The notes: generated by a model from the sequence alone, not told the origin. DNA of 64,000 bases from Dermatemys mawii (GCA_007922305.1 ML677365.1:15618293-15682292); one strand, 5' to 3'; positions 12,968-24,000 are shown, numbered from the stretch's first letter. Numbers and translations: made by a program.

Positions 12968-14880
12968 AGATTACTCAGGGAGCTGACTGAGGAGATATCT
13001 GAGTGATTATCTTCAGAAAGTCATGGAAGATGGGAGAGATTCCAGAGGACTGGAAAATGGCCTATATTTGCCCCATCTATCTAAAGGGGAATAAGGACAA
13101 TCCGGGAAATTACAGACCAGTCATCTTAACATCTGTATCAGAAAGATAATGGAGCAACTAATTAAGCAATCAATTTGTAAGCACCTAGAAGGCGATAAGG
13201 AAGTCAACGTAGATTTATCAAGAACAAATTGTGTCAGACCAACCTAATAGCTTTCTTTGACAAGGTAACAAGCCTTGTGGATTGAAAGGAAGTGGTATAT
13301 GTGGTATCTTGACTTTAGTAAGGCTTTTGATACTGTCTTGCATGCCTTTTTCATAAACAAAGTACGGAAATACAACCTAGATGGAGCTACTATAAGATGA
13401 GTGCATAACTGGTTGGAAAACTGTTCCCAGAGAAAACAGGGAATACTTATGGCACCTTAGAGACTAACCAATTTATTTCAGCATAAGCTTTCATGGGCTA
13501 TAGCCCACTTCATCAGATGCATAGAATGGAACACACAGAAGTAAGATGCATTTATATACACAGAAAGCATACAAAGTTGGAAATTACCATACCAATTCTA
13601 AGAGGCTGTTTAATTTGGACAAGCCATTATCAGCAGGAGAAAAAAACTTTTTGTAGTGATAATCAAGTGGATCTGTGTCTGACAGTTGACAAGAAGGTGT
13701 GAAGGAAACTTGACTAGGGAAATAGATTCAATTAGTGTAATGACTAAGCCATTCACAGTCCTTGTTTAACCCTTGGTTGATAGTGTCCAATTTGTTCCAT
13801 TCTATGCATCCGATGAAGTGGGCTATAATCCACGAAAGCTTATGCTGAAATAAATTGGTTAGTCTCTAAGGTGCCACAAGTATTCCTCGTTTTCTTTATG
13901 GATAGAGACTAACACGGCTGCTAATCTTAAACCTGTTCCCAGAGAGTAGTTATTAGTGGTTCACAGTCAAGTTGGAAGGTCATATCAAGTTGGGTCCTGC
14001 ATAGATCAGTCCTGGGCCTGGTTCTGTTCAATATCTTCATCAATGATGTAGATAACTGCATAGAGTGTACACATATAAAGTCTGCAGACAATACCAAACT
14101 GGGAGCAGTTGCAAGTGCTTTGGAGGATAGGATTAAAATTCAAAATGATCTGGACAAACTGGAGAAATGGTCTGAAGTAAATAGGATGAAACTCAATAAG
14201 AACAAATGCAAAGCACTTGACTTAGGAAGGAACAATCAGTTGCACACATACAAAAAGGGAAATGACTGCCTAGGAAGTAGTACTGTGGAAAAGGATGGGG
14301 GGTCATAGTGGATCACTAGCTAAACATGAGTCAACAGCGAAACACTGAAAAAAAAATAAGCAAACATCATTCTGGGATGTATTATCAGGAGTGTTGTAAG
14401 CAAGACGTGAGAAGAAAGTCTTCTGCTCTACTCTGCACTGATATGTCTGCAACTAGAGTATTATGTTCAGTTGGGTGTCACATTTGAGGAAAGATGTGAA
14501 CAAACTGGAGAAAGAGGAGGAGGAGAGGAGAGCAACTAAAAAGATTATAAGTCTAGAAAGCATGACCTATGAGGAAAGATTGAAATAAATGGGTTTGTTT
14601 AGTCTGGAAAAGAGAAGACTGAGTGGGGACATAACAGTTTTCAAATATATAAAAGGTTGTTACAGGAAGGTGGGGGAGAAATTGTTTTTGTTAACCTCTG
14701 AGGACAGGACAAAAAATAATGGGCTTAAATTTTGGCAAAGGATGTTTAGGTTGGACATCAGGAAAAAACTTCCTAGCTGGCAGAGTAATTAAGCACTGGA
14801 ATAAATTCCTAGGGAGGTTATGGAATCTCTGTCACTGTAGGTTTTTAAGAGCAGGTTACCTGATATAGAGAAGCTGTAAG
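12968..14880 (+). mobile_element. CR1 LINE, 3' part of ORF2, interrupted
   Basis: The + strand carries a long but broken CR1 copy. From left to right it shows the reverse transcriptase region (DFSKAFDTV-like near 13310, then VLGPVLFNIFINDVDN-like near 14010), the linker, and the C-terminal region, clearest in the frame 14589-14792 with MGLFSLEKRRLSGDI and FRLDIRKKLPS. Scattered stops make it inactive. A 499-bp palindromic element at 13434-13932 splits the reverse transcriptase; removing it and one copy of the 13-bp direct repeat restores continuity with the CR1 consensus I know. The usual short-repeat CR1 tail is missing, so the 3' end is truncated or replaced. Confidence 0.85.
13434..13932. 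mobile_element. palindromic element with hammerhead-like arms, nested in CR1
   Basis: Two arms of roughly 90 bases are inverted copies of each other: left about 13440-13530 and right about 13796-13890. The right side continues into a 40-base tail (ACTAACACGGCTGCTAATC type) that the left side lacks. The element is flanked by a perfect 13-bp direct repeat, ctgttcccagaga, at 13421-13433 and 13933-13945. Each arm, read toward the tail, contains a hammerhead-like core: CTGATGA (13516-13510 minus; mutated to CCGATGA at 13810-13816 plus), a GC-rich hairpin, GAAA (13492-13489 minus; 13834-13837 plus) and a tiny GC-UUAU-GC stem. No protein is encoded. The family name is unknown to me; the layout resembles non-autonomous Penelope-like elements. 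Confidence 0.7.
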
Positions 14881-15078
14881 AGAATTTCGTTGATTACCAG
14901 TTGATGCAGAAATTGGATATCCCTCAGTGTGTAAGGGAGGAGGCAGGACTACAAAGTGATACAGATAACAATACTGTGCCATACAGGATGGACATTCTGG
15001 GTATATCTTAGCAATGTCAAAAGCCCTAGTGGTCTTCTCAAGTTCCCATTACAGTGCAGGGTTGCCAGGCTTATCTTA
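14881..15078. other. intergenic spacer
   Basis: Short unique-looking stretch between the CR1 copy and the Harbinger-type element; nothing further is recognised. Confidence 0.4.
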
Positions 15079-15768
15079 GGGCTTGATTACACTGGCACTT
15101 TATAGCGCTATAAAACCGCCAGGAGTGCTATAACTCACTACCCATCCAGACTGGCAAGGCACATAGAGTGCTATAAGTCCACAGTTATATCGGTCCTGGT
15201 AATCCTCCTTCCCAGAGGATTAACAGCTATAGCGTATTGAGTGTTCCGTTTTAGCTCCAGTGTAAACGGGTAGTAACAATATATCGCTCTGAGTGATCTC
15301 TGGAACTGCCCCTAAGCTATTTAAGCCAATTAAGCCTCTCTTCCCTTTGTTTTGAACTCGGCTGGAGGAATGCGGAAATACGTTTTCAGAGCTTAGCTGC
15401 AACTCAGCAAATCAACATTGCAAATGTTTACCTTGTGAGTGAGCGTGAAGGAGAAGAGTAGCAGGCTTCGCATTTCAAAGACAATTTGCTGACACTCTCT
15501 CAGCACCCCAAAAATCCACTCGCTCTCTCCCTCCACATACACACAACACGCTCCTCCTTACCCCTCCTCGTTTGAAAAGCATGTTGCACCCAGTTGAATG
15601 CTGGGATAGCTTCCCATAATGCACCACTCCTTGTGCAGTTGCAAGTGCCGCAAATGTGGCCACGCCAGTGCGATTGTGGCTGTGAGTGTGGACACGCTGC
15701 AGCGCTATCCCTGGAGCTGTATCTGAAGGCAGGTATAACCAAAACCACTATAAAGTGTAACCAAGCCC
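15079..15768. mobile_element. non-autonomous PIF/Harbinger-type element, 690 bp
   Basis: The left end GGGCTTGATTACAC and the right end GTGTAACCAAGCCC are inverted repeats, and both are bordered by TTA (15076-15078 and 15769-15771), the 3-bp target duplication of PIF/Harbinger transposons. Subterminal AGCGCTATAA motifs recur near both ends. The interior has no transposase or Myb-like coding sequence, so the element depends on enzymes made elsewhere. Confidence 0.7.
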
Positions 15769-16202
15769 TTAGTTTTACCCCCACTCAAATGTTGGAGAAG
15801 AGAGAGTGTTCAGTCTTGTTAAAAAAAATTAAGACAGCATTCAGACTAAACCTCGGACTAGATGGGACACCGTCCCCTGTTTTTTTTCAAGTGAAGCTGG
15901 CAAATCCTGAGTCATAGTTCAAGTTAGAGGCACCAAAAGAAATTATAAGATCAGCAAAGGGGGCTGCATGGCAATATGATAAAGCACATGAATAAAATGT
16001 GAAACTAAATTAGATATTACAAGAAATGTGGAATCTGAATTTTTGTATCTATGGTTTATCTTCAAATTAATTAAATTTAATTTTTCATTCATTTAATTTT
16101 TTTGTGTTTTAATTTACTTTATTCTGGAATCTGATTACTTTAATTTGCTGTAAATGTAATATGAATAATAATATATAAATCAAATAGTATTTATATTGTA
16201 AT

Positions 16203-16433
16203 GAGGAGTCCGGTGGCACCATAAAGACTAATAGATTTATTTGAGCCTAAGCTTTCGTGCGTAAAAAATCCATTTCTTCATAAACCCACTTCTTCAAATG
16301 CATGAAGAAGTGTTTTTTTTTTACCCACGAAAGCTTACATAAATGCCCAAATAAATGTGTTAAGTCTTTAAGGTGCCACCGGCCTCCTCGTTGTTTTTGT
16401 GGATACAGACTAACACGGTTACCCTTTTGATAC
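16203..16433. mobile_element. palindromic element, second copy (hammerhead-like arms)
   Basis: A shorter relative of the 13.4-kb element. The left arm begins GAGGAGTCCGGTGGCACC and the right arm returns as GGTGCCACCGGCCTCCTC, followed by the tail ACAGACTAACACGGTTACCC that is missing on the left. GAAA of the presumed ribozyme core is at 16256-16253 (minus) and 16329-16332 (plus). The partner motif is TTGAAGA at 16297-16291 (minus), with the first core C mutated to T; on the right arm it is reduced to TGAAGA (16303-16308). The position expected to be cleaved is C in the left-arm copy. I could not find a convincing direct repeat at the ends. No coding sequence. Confidence 0.65.
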
Positions 16434-16961
16434 TTTGTACTTTAAAGTGTTTTTCAAATGGATGATTACTGTGACAAGGTGACATGTAAAATAAATCATG
16501 TATTTTTAAAAGTTGTCTTTTTAAAATTTATATTTAAAAATAATCTCTCTTTATATTTCTCATGTTCTGTCTACTGCCTGTGCCAAAACTAGGGGTTCTG
16601 AACTGGTTCTCAGGAATCGCCAACCACCCAGGTTTCAGCAAAGAATAGTTGATATTCACATCCCCTGGTTTGCAGTGCCTATAGAACTCTCATGTGCCCT
16701 AGGCGTTAGCATGAATGAGGAGATGTAAGCGTTTCCTATGCACAGTTAATTAAGCAGACATTTTAAACCAAACTATTCAGCGTTGGTTGGATTAAAAACC
16801 TGGACTGTGGTAGCCAAGGAGCGAAGATGAGCATCACTGTCTTTAGCAATGAGCTAATGCGCCCCCCTGGGTCATCTCACTCTTCAGCCTTGACTCCCCC
16901 TGGGTGGGGCTGTAAAGCTCGCTCCTACAGCGGGCTGTCCCACTGCACCTCTGGGATAACG
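16434..16961. other. intergenic, no recognised feature
   Basis: AT-rich sequence, then a mixed-composition stretch before the CR1 3' end. No coding or repeat signature is recognised. Confidence 0.4.
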
Positions 16962-17385
16962 CCACTTTGCCGCTTTGGCTGAGAGAACTGGGATTGTTTA
17001 GTCTACAGCAGAGAAGAATGAGGGGGGATTTGATAGCTGCTTTCAACTTCCTGAAAGAGGGTTCCAAAGAGGATGGATCTAGACTGTTCTCAGGGGTAGC
17101 AGGTGAGAGAGCAAGGAGTAATGGTCTCAAGTTGCAGTGTGGGAGGTTTAGGTTGGATATTAGGAAAAACTTGTTCACTAGGAGGGTGGTGAAGCACTGG
17201 AATGGGTTACCTAGGGAGGTGGTGGAATCTCCTTCCTTAGAGGTTTTTACGGTCAGGCATGTCAAAGCCCTGGCTGGGATGATTTAGTTGGGGTTGGTCC
17301 TGCTTTGAGCAGGGGATTGGACTAGATGATCTCCTGAGATCCCTTCCAACCCTGAGAGTCTATGATTTCTATGACCACAACTAAG
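16962..17385 (+). mobile_element. CR1 LINE 3' end, 5'-truncated
   Basis: The + strand frame 16967-17287 reads the C-terminal end of CR1 ORF2: [19 protein letters not shown], then [20 protein letters not shown] and [14 protein letters not shown]. It is followed by the CR1 3' untranslated end (GGGATTGGACTAGATGATC) and the terminal ATGATTTCTATGAC repeat. The reading frame is intact for about 100 codons, making this one of the youngest-looking CR1 copies here. It stops directly at the edge of the GC-rich STK3 promoter region. Confidence 0.9.
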
Positions 17386-17778
17386 CTCTGCCAAGCCCCG
17401 CGCCTAACCACCCACGTACTTGTCCAGCCGTCTCATTTCTGCCACCACAGCAGTGCCAGGGCGTGGCGGTGGCTCCCCCAGACCACCGTTTTCAGGAAGC
17501 AGAACAGGCAGCAGAGGGCTGTGGCCGCCGGAGACTACACATCCCAGCATGCCCTGCTCGACAGCGGGTAGCCGGGAGGAGAGGTGCATGCTGGGAACGA
17601 ATAGTTCTACGCCGGCCGCGCCGCCCTCTCCCTACGTAAATCCGCTCGCTCTTCCCAGGACACGAACATCCCTCCCCAGCCGCTTCAGTGCGCGCTGGAG
17701 AACTTTTTCTTCCGCTTTCTAAGGCGAGGAGTGACTTGATGGGTATCCAATCCGTGTTTGACTTTGTGTCGCTAGTAG

Positions 17779-17783
17779 CCAAT
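17779..17783 (+). promoter_or_regulatory. CCAAT box
   Basis: CCAAT in the context TAGTAGCCAATGAAAGG, about 225 bases before the STK3 start codon and within the CpG-rich promoter. This is a typical NF-Y site position; binding is inferred. Confidence 0.5.
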
Positions 17784-18004
17784 GAAAGGGGCAGGTCTGG
17801 GACAGCTAGCAGGGTAGGAGTAGGTGGCGTTTGTGTGAGAGTCCCGGCATCTAACCCCAGTGGGGAGGGGGCGCGTCGCATTTAAAGGGCCAGTCCCAGA
17901 GTTGCCGGAAAGTTGTGTGGAGTTAGGGGGGCCGGCGGTGTCCTGTCAGGCGACCCTCGCGTCGCGGCTGACGGTTCAGCGCGCCCCCAGCCAACAGCAG
18001 CAGC

Positions 18005-18027
18005 ATGGAACAGGCAGCACCGAGAAG
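18005..18027 (+). CDS. STK3: STK3 exon 1 (N-terminal coding exon)
   Basis: ATG in a strong Kozak context (A at -3, G at +4), coding MEQAAPR plus the first two bases of a serine codon, then the donor AG|GTACCG at 18028. The serine is completed by the C that opens exon 2, giving MEQAAPRSKLKKLSEDSL, which aligns with the start of vertebrate MST2 (human begins MEQPP) and not with MST1/STK4 (which begins METVQL). Compared with human MST2 the tail is one residue shorter. This exon is too short to appear as an open frame. STK3 is the Ste20-family kinase that, with SAV1, phosphorylates LATS1/2 and MOB1 in the Hippo pathway. Confidence 0.92.
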
Positions 18028-18177
18028 GTACCGAGTCCCCTCCCCGCCTTGGCAGTGGGAGCAGCTGGCGCCGTGGTCTGGTGGGTGGGGGTAGGAGCTG
18101 GGGTAGGCCTCGCTAGGCACCACCGGGGCCCCGCCCTCCCCTGGGGCTGCTGGGATCCCCCGTGTCTCCCGCACTAG

Positions 18178-18402
18178 GGTGACGGGAAGAGACACTGATC
18201 CCCCTCCCCCCAGCCTTGGCACGAAGGGGAGAGACACTGATCTTTTCCTCCTTCTCCAGCCTTGTCACTAACTTCCCAGCACAGGGGGATGGGAGAGACA
18301 CTGGTACCCTCAGCCTTGGCACTCACTGTCCTCATGGGGTGGGGAGAGACCCTGATCCCCTTCTCCCCCAGCTTTGTCACTAACGCCCCCATGGGGGGGA
18401 AA
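18178..18402. repeat. minisatellite at the start of intron 1
   Basis: About four imperfect units of 55-70 bases, each carrying GGGGAGAGACACTGATC, a pyrimidine-rich CCCCTTCTCCCCCAG stretch and CCTTGTCACTAAC or a close variant. Unit length and sequence vary, so the array is old. Each unit contains a polypyrimidine tract ending in CAG, a splice-acceptor lookalike, only 150-370 bases after the exon 1 donor. Confidence 0.75.
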
Positions 18403-18574
18403 TTGTAACAGGCACATGAATCCTTTAACCTTTAAAATTCACCCCATGTTAGGGTGGATATGAAAACTGACATGTACTTGCAGAAATTAGCCCTAATTCC
18501 ACAGGGATGGGTGGGAATGCAGAACTGATAACCGCTATTCTTCCCCCAGCTCAGGAGTTAACCTTTGCTTCTGA

Positions 18575-18868
18575 GGGCTGGCCTTCACTAGGGGGGGAAT
18601 TGACTGAAGATACGCAGCTTCAGCTACGTGAATAACATAGCTGAAGTTGGCATATCTTCAGCCGACTTACCTGCCGTCCTCATGGCAGCGGCAGTCGGTG
18701 GCGTGCTTCCCCGTCGACTCCGGTTTGCGCCTCGCGTCAAGCTGGAGTTGTGGGAGTTGACGGGGTGCCATGGGCGATCGATTTCTCGCGTCTTCATGAG
18801 ACGTGAGAAATTGATCGCTAACAGATTGATTGCTACCCGCCAATCCGGCGGGTAGTGAAGACATACCT
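18575..18868. mobile_element. MITE with nested palindromes (family A)
   Basis: Imperfect terminal inverted repeats (GGGCTGGCCTTCACTAG on the left; TAGTGAAGACATACC on the right) enclose a GC-rich interior of nested short palindromes: CAGCTTCAGCTACGTG with its complement, TCTCGCGTCTTCATGAGACG, and CCCGCCAATCCGGCGGG. The ends match the GGCCTGGTCTACACTA-type ends of the Harbinger at 34717. A second copy lies at 42293-42583. There is no coding capacity. Confidence 0.7.
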
Positions 18869-19167
18869 TTACAAACGTAGTTTATTCCCTGTGAGTGGAG
18901 GGACAAGGGAGGAGAACATAAAACCACCCAACATTAAAACTAATCCAGGAGGAAAATCATAACATCTCACTCTTTTGTCACTAGACCTAGTTTTGGGGAT
19001 GGTGAGGAGGCTGTAACAAACCTTCTATGAATGCAGTTCTAGTCTGAACCTGACTATAGATCACGTTGGGGACTCCATATTTTTATCCTGATTTCTTCTA
19101 AATCAAATCTGCACAGTTAACCTTTTTTCTAAGTGCTGGCCTTGTATATGTTAACTAATGGATTAAG

Positions 19168-19334
19168 CCAGTGGTTCTCAAACTTTTTGTATTGGCGACC
19201 CCTTTCTAACACGAAGCCTTCTGAATGTGACCCCAGTCTGGGTCAGGGGGGCTGGGTGGCTGCCCGGCGTCTGGGTCGGGGGGGCTGGGCGGCCACCCGG
19301 CGTCTGGGTCACAACTCCTAGTTTGAGAGCCAAA
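19168..19334. mobile_element. short hAT element with 8-bp target duplication
   Basis: Ends CCAGTGGTTCTCAAAC and GTTTGAGAGCC are inverted repeats of hAT type, and the element is flanked by ggattaag at 19160-19167 and 19335-19342, a perfect 8-bp duplication. The interior contains two tandem units of about 33 bases built on GTCTGGGTCGGGGGGGCTGG. Confidence 0.85.
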
Positions 19335-19477
19335 GGATTAAGCTAAATCAGAAAAGGCATATTATTCTGAAATAGCTAAATTTCCAATTGTAGGCAAACC
19401 CTTATTGGGCTTAACAGAGGGCTGACAGGATGAAACTTATCTGTGAGATGCAGGAGTTCAGACTACGTGGTCTAATG

Positions 19478-19769
19478 CAGGAGTTCTCAGACTGTGGGTT
19501 AGGATTCCAAAGTGAGTTGCAACCCCATTTTAATGGGATTACCAGTGTTGGTGTTAGACTTCCTGGGGCTTTGGGCTGAAACCAAAATCTGAGCCCCACT
19601 GCCCAGGGCTGAAGCCCTCAAGCTTTGGGGTCCCCAGAGCAGCAGGATTTGAGTTTTGGTCCCCTGCTTGGGACTTTCGGGCTCAGGCTTTGGTACCCCT
19701 TCCTGGGGTCACGTACTAATTTTTGTTGTCAGAAGAGGATTGTGGTGCAATGAAATTTGAGAAACTCTG
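19478..19769. mobile_element. hAT-type non-autonomous element
   Basis: Ends CAGGAGTTCTCAGACTG and TTTGAGAAACTCTG are inverted repeats. The interior (GCTGAAGCCCTCAAGCTT, and GGGGTCACGTACTAATTTTT near the right end) is a pattern I recognise as a common sauropsid hAT family. The flanking 8-mers gtctaatg and gtcaaggg match at only five positions, so the target duplication is decayed. Confidence 0.7.
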
Positions 19770-20766
19770 GTCAAGGGTTCCTTCTGACCTTAAACTCTAT
19801 TTTAAAAACTAATTCTGAGGGAGAAATTGACATATGTGCCCAGCCTTAAAATATCTTTAAGAAGGATTACTTCTCCTCCCCTCCACTCCACTCTCTGAGG
19901 AAATTAGGAAATTATGTGTTTGAAGGTGAGTTTGCATAGCTGCATAAGAGAGCCCCATGCCTTTTCCCTGTCTCCAATCCTCCCATGTAATGTGACGGGT
20001 GGATCACCGCTAACTTTAGCTGGGCTCTGTGCATGTATCACAGTGCAGCATTTAGGGACTGTATTGGTAAAGTATATTGCTTTTACATTTAGAAGTCCCT
20101 GCTTTTTCAGCGCTACCGTTACAATCTCATTTTAAAAAAAGTTGCCTAAATGTAAGACACAGCAGAAGCCAGGAGAATATGTGAATGTTCTATTGGCTAC
20201 AAACAGCAGTCCATAATACTAAATAAAAGCTGCTGGCAGTGAAATATAGCTTTACGTTACTTAATTGCTTTGGGAGGGCAGGGAATTGATAAATCATGAT
20301 TATATTATCACCACTCAATTTTAATTGGGGTTCTTTTGGGGAAAAGCTTTTCATAAACTATTTTTGTAAGCATCTGAAGCTAATTGCGGCTAATGTATTA
20401 CCCAGATTTTTATTGGGCTGTAACAGGACAATAATAAAAGCTCTGGACCTCATCCAAACTATTTGGCTGGAGCTTTCATCTGAAAAGCACTTTTAAAATA
20501 GCCTCATCTCATAATTAGAGAGATTTATTCAAATAAATCTGGACCATCCAAAATTAGAAACTTAAATCAAAAAACCCTTACTGTTGCAGTATTGACAACC
20601 CCAAATGCTCAAAAATCATAATCGGGTCCCCTCCACTCCCTGTATCATCCAATACATTTTGGACTTTGAGCCTTTAGGATTCATGTCTTTAGACTTTTTT
20701 CCACAACCATGAAGACTAGAAACTTGATTCCAGGAGTTGTTGCTTTACGTAAAACACAAGGCCCTG

Positions 20767-21001
20767 TCTATTCACAAAAGTTGTTATACTGCCTTACCTG
20801 TGTTGGTATAGTTAATGCAGTACTGTCCCACACTAGTCTGGATGCAGTGATAGTGGTATAAAGTACTTATAACACAATAGTTTATTGATGAGTAGAGGAA
20901 GGGGAATGATACTATACAAGTATACCTATTTCAGTTAGAGGTGGTTGTATTTTCTTTAACGGAAGTAACTATAAGGGTACAAAATCTGTCGTTGACCAGG
21001 C
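20767..21001. mobile_element. MITE with GGCCCTGTCTA ends
   Basis: Left end AAGGCCCTGTCTATTCAC and right end GTTGACCAGGCCTAA form imperfect inverted repeats. The interior repeats TGGTATAGTTA and ACTATACAAGTATA-like phrases shared with the element at 47590. No coding sequence. Confidence 0.55.
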
Positions 21002-24000
21002 CTAAATATCACAAGGATAGCAATACAGTTTTGAGTTATATGAACCATCATGCTTCAGGGTAAAAACCCAGCCAAACTGATTGGGTAGGGAGTTAGGAAG
21101 AAACTTGCATTGGGAGTATTTTATCCTATGACCATTGATTACCAGCTTTCTTGTATCTTTCCTCTGAAGCATCTGTTAACAGGTTGCTGTTAGAGAGAGG
21201 GTTACAGAACCAGATGACTCTGTTTTGATCCAGAATGACAGGTTTTGTGTTCTTCTGTAAAATCATAAATATTTTAAAACAAAACAAAAGATGTGTATAT
21301 TAATGACAACTTGATAAGTGTTGTGTGTGTGTTTTGTTGTTTTTTTGGCAGGTGCATGTGCTTTTTATTCTGGCATATATTAAATCTAATACCAACTTTA
21401 AGCTTTTGGTTTGGGATTTTGAACACTATTTGCTCATTGTTTGGAACCTCTTGCTACTTGTTTGAAAATCTATTGCCTATACTAGAAATACAGTCACATT
21501 GGTTCATTGTCTATCAAATACTGATACAATTGCACAATCTAAAATTAATCCATTGAGAATTTAGAGTCTACATTTTTCCCAGATGAAATTATCTATTCTT
21601 TTTTTTTTTAAAAAAACCTGTATTTCTATAGCCCTTCCAGAACCTCATAGCATTTTACAACTACAAATGAACTAAGGCCCAAAATTTGCAGTCTTGGACT
21701 TTACTTCCACTGTCTTCAGTGGGAGTTTTATTTACTCGGGTTCAGACACTAAACCTCATAGTTCACACTTCTGTGCAGTAGGTGTCTGTCCCTGACTTGT
21801 AAATGGATAAACAAGCATAGTGATTAAGACCAAAACTTTCACTAACTTTATGTGCCTCAATCTTTGGTCTTCAATTTGAAATACCTAAGGCCTCATTTCA
21901 GTGGGAGTCACAGGATGCTCAGCATCTGTGAAAATAAAGCTTTAGTTGTCTCAGGTTTGGCACCTAAACAGAGGCACCCACAATTAGTGTACACTTCTGA
22001 AAGCTTTAGCATAAGTGACTTTCCCAGTGTTACAGGGGGCAGGAAGAAGTGGTACTATTATCCCCAAGCATTCACAATTCTTAAAATTGGCTGAATCATA
22101 AGACTTTTAAAGTAGGCTTTTTTTTTTAAAAAAAAATCTTCTGGTTTCTGAACCTTTGGGATACATGTATGTCACATTTTTTAGGCCTTTTCTCTGCTAC
22201 CAAGAGATCAAGACACTTTTTTTGCTCTCACATGAAGGCTGAGGTTCTCCTGTATTCACAGAACTTCAGGTGGTGGGGTTATACAGAAGATAACAAATAT
22301 TTCAAGACTTATGACTTAAAATAGTAAGAATTGGTGAAACTTGGCAAGGAACAAGAGGTCTGACACCTATTTGCTTGCTGTAGACATTAAACCACTTCTG
22401 TGGATGAAACTAGCATTCCCAGCCTTCTGATCTTCAAAGGCAATACAGTTTTGCATCCAGCTGATCCTCTGTCCAAACAAAACCACCCTTCTGAAATTTT
22501 CCTGTCTGCATCATCATAAAATACTGCTTATACAGTGCTTCTAATCTAATCAATAGGCAGTGAAACACCTTACACTTAAGATTGTAGACCAAGCCATTTT
22601 GGAGATTTAGGTTCTGAGCCAGCACTGTACTCCAGCATGTCCTTAATTTTAAGCATATGAGTAGCATCATTGATTTTAGGGGGACTACTCATGTGCTTCA
22701 GGACCTTACTGATTCAGGGTCAAAACATCAGTAACAAAACTTGTAAGGAGTTTTTCTGAAATTCACTTCCCCCTTACATTTCCCAAGAGGGAAAAAAATC
22801 CACCTTTTGGCTGAGAATGTGGTCTAAATTAGGGGTGGATAGGTTTGTTTCTTTAGTGGGAAAAGAGGTCTGAAAATTCAGGCTTTTAATGGGAAGTGAG
22901 TTTCATCTTTAAATAGCCTAAGTCACTGTTTGCACTGCCGTGGTCCCACTACTAGCTTTAGTGTACTAGCTTCAGCAGTGCTAGTGTGTGTGTGTCTGTT
23001 CCTAGCATGGATAATCTCTTGTCTGCTGTATAGAGACACTCTAAAAAAAGTAATCTGAAGTGTCAGACTCTTCTTGCTCTCATCCCCCAGTCTAATCAAC
23101 CTATTTGCTGGGAAGCACCAGAGTGACTATTTTTGCTTTTGTAATACTTTCAGAGATTCTTGGATGCCATGGGGATTTGCGGGGACAGTGGCATATATCT
23201 AATAACATAAATAGATTCTAATCACTAGACTTGTGTGGGGATGGGTGCATGCACACACAAGCACATATGCTTGCCTGTTGGGGCAGCTGCTGGGAGGGAC
23301 GTATTGCCAGGGGCATATATGGAGGCCTGGTAATTAGTTCAAATTTAGCAGGGTCTTTGAGTGAATGTTTTGAAGCTCCATGGATGTGTAGGACGTTTGG
23401 AGGGTCTATCCCCTCTTCTCCCTTTGCTTTGTGGAGAAACAAACCACGGTCCTCGAAGGTCTGAAAGGATCCAAGGAAACTTTACACTAAAACTGACTTG
23501 TAACATCCTTATTTCTCAAACTCGAGTCCTTCAGAGAGCAGCATATGATGCAGTGCAATAGACCTACTAGACCACTATCGCTTTTTATTGGGAACTTTGG
23601 ACAGGGTGTGATAGGTGAGAGCTTAAACAAGAAAAGGAGAAGAGGTCTTAACAGCAGGAAGCTGAACATTCATAATGAAAATGCGGGTATTAAAGAATCC
23701 AAGGATATTTCTTTTAAATATTTTGGTACATCTACTTTAATTCCTTTTCAGTGAACTATTTTTGTAATAGTTTGTGAGCTGCATTTTTCTATCTGCACTT
23801 TCAACCATGTTTCCTACATCTGCGTGTGAAGTTTAACTTGATACTTCCCCCCTCTTTACTTAAAAGGACACGATCACATTTGAAATCAAGTAATTTTGTT
23901 TTAAAAAGTGACTGGAAATAGTTACAGCCACTACATTTGCCTCTGAATCTTCCTGAGAATCTTTGTGTTGTGGTTCGACAGTAAGATTTTTTTTTTTACC

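Larger units (their letters stand above)
17390..18170 (+). promoter_or_regulatory. STK3: CpG-rich STK3 promoter and 5' UTR
   Basis: GC content and CpG density rise sharply here compared with the flanks (GCCGGCCGCGCCGCC near 17611, and CTCGCGTCGCGGCTGACGG near 17956), as expected of a CpG-island promoter of a broadly expressed gene. No TATA box is seen; a CCAAT box lies at 17779-17783. The STK3 start codon follows at 18005. The transcription start cannot be fixed from sequence but probably lies between about 17790 and 17950. No minus-strand exon is visible to suggest a divergent partner. Confidence 0.75.

Noticed and set aside
13796..13850. Calling this arm an active hammerhead ribozyme
   Set aside because: The core has C at position 4 and G at position 17, and helix I is not evident. 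It is at most a degenerate copy.
1651..16961. OSR2 or other host exons upstream of STK3
   Set aside because: I looked for zinc-finger motifs and other conserved coding blocks on both strands and saw none.
17390..18170. Bidirectional promoter with a minus-strand gene
   Set aside because: Minus-strand open frames here are GC-rich shadows without splice sites or recognisable protein.
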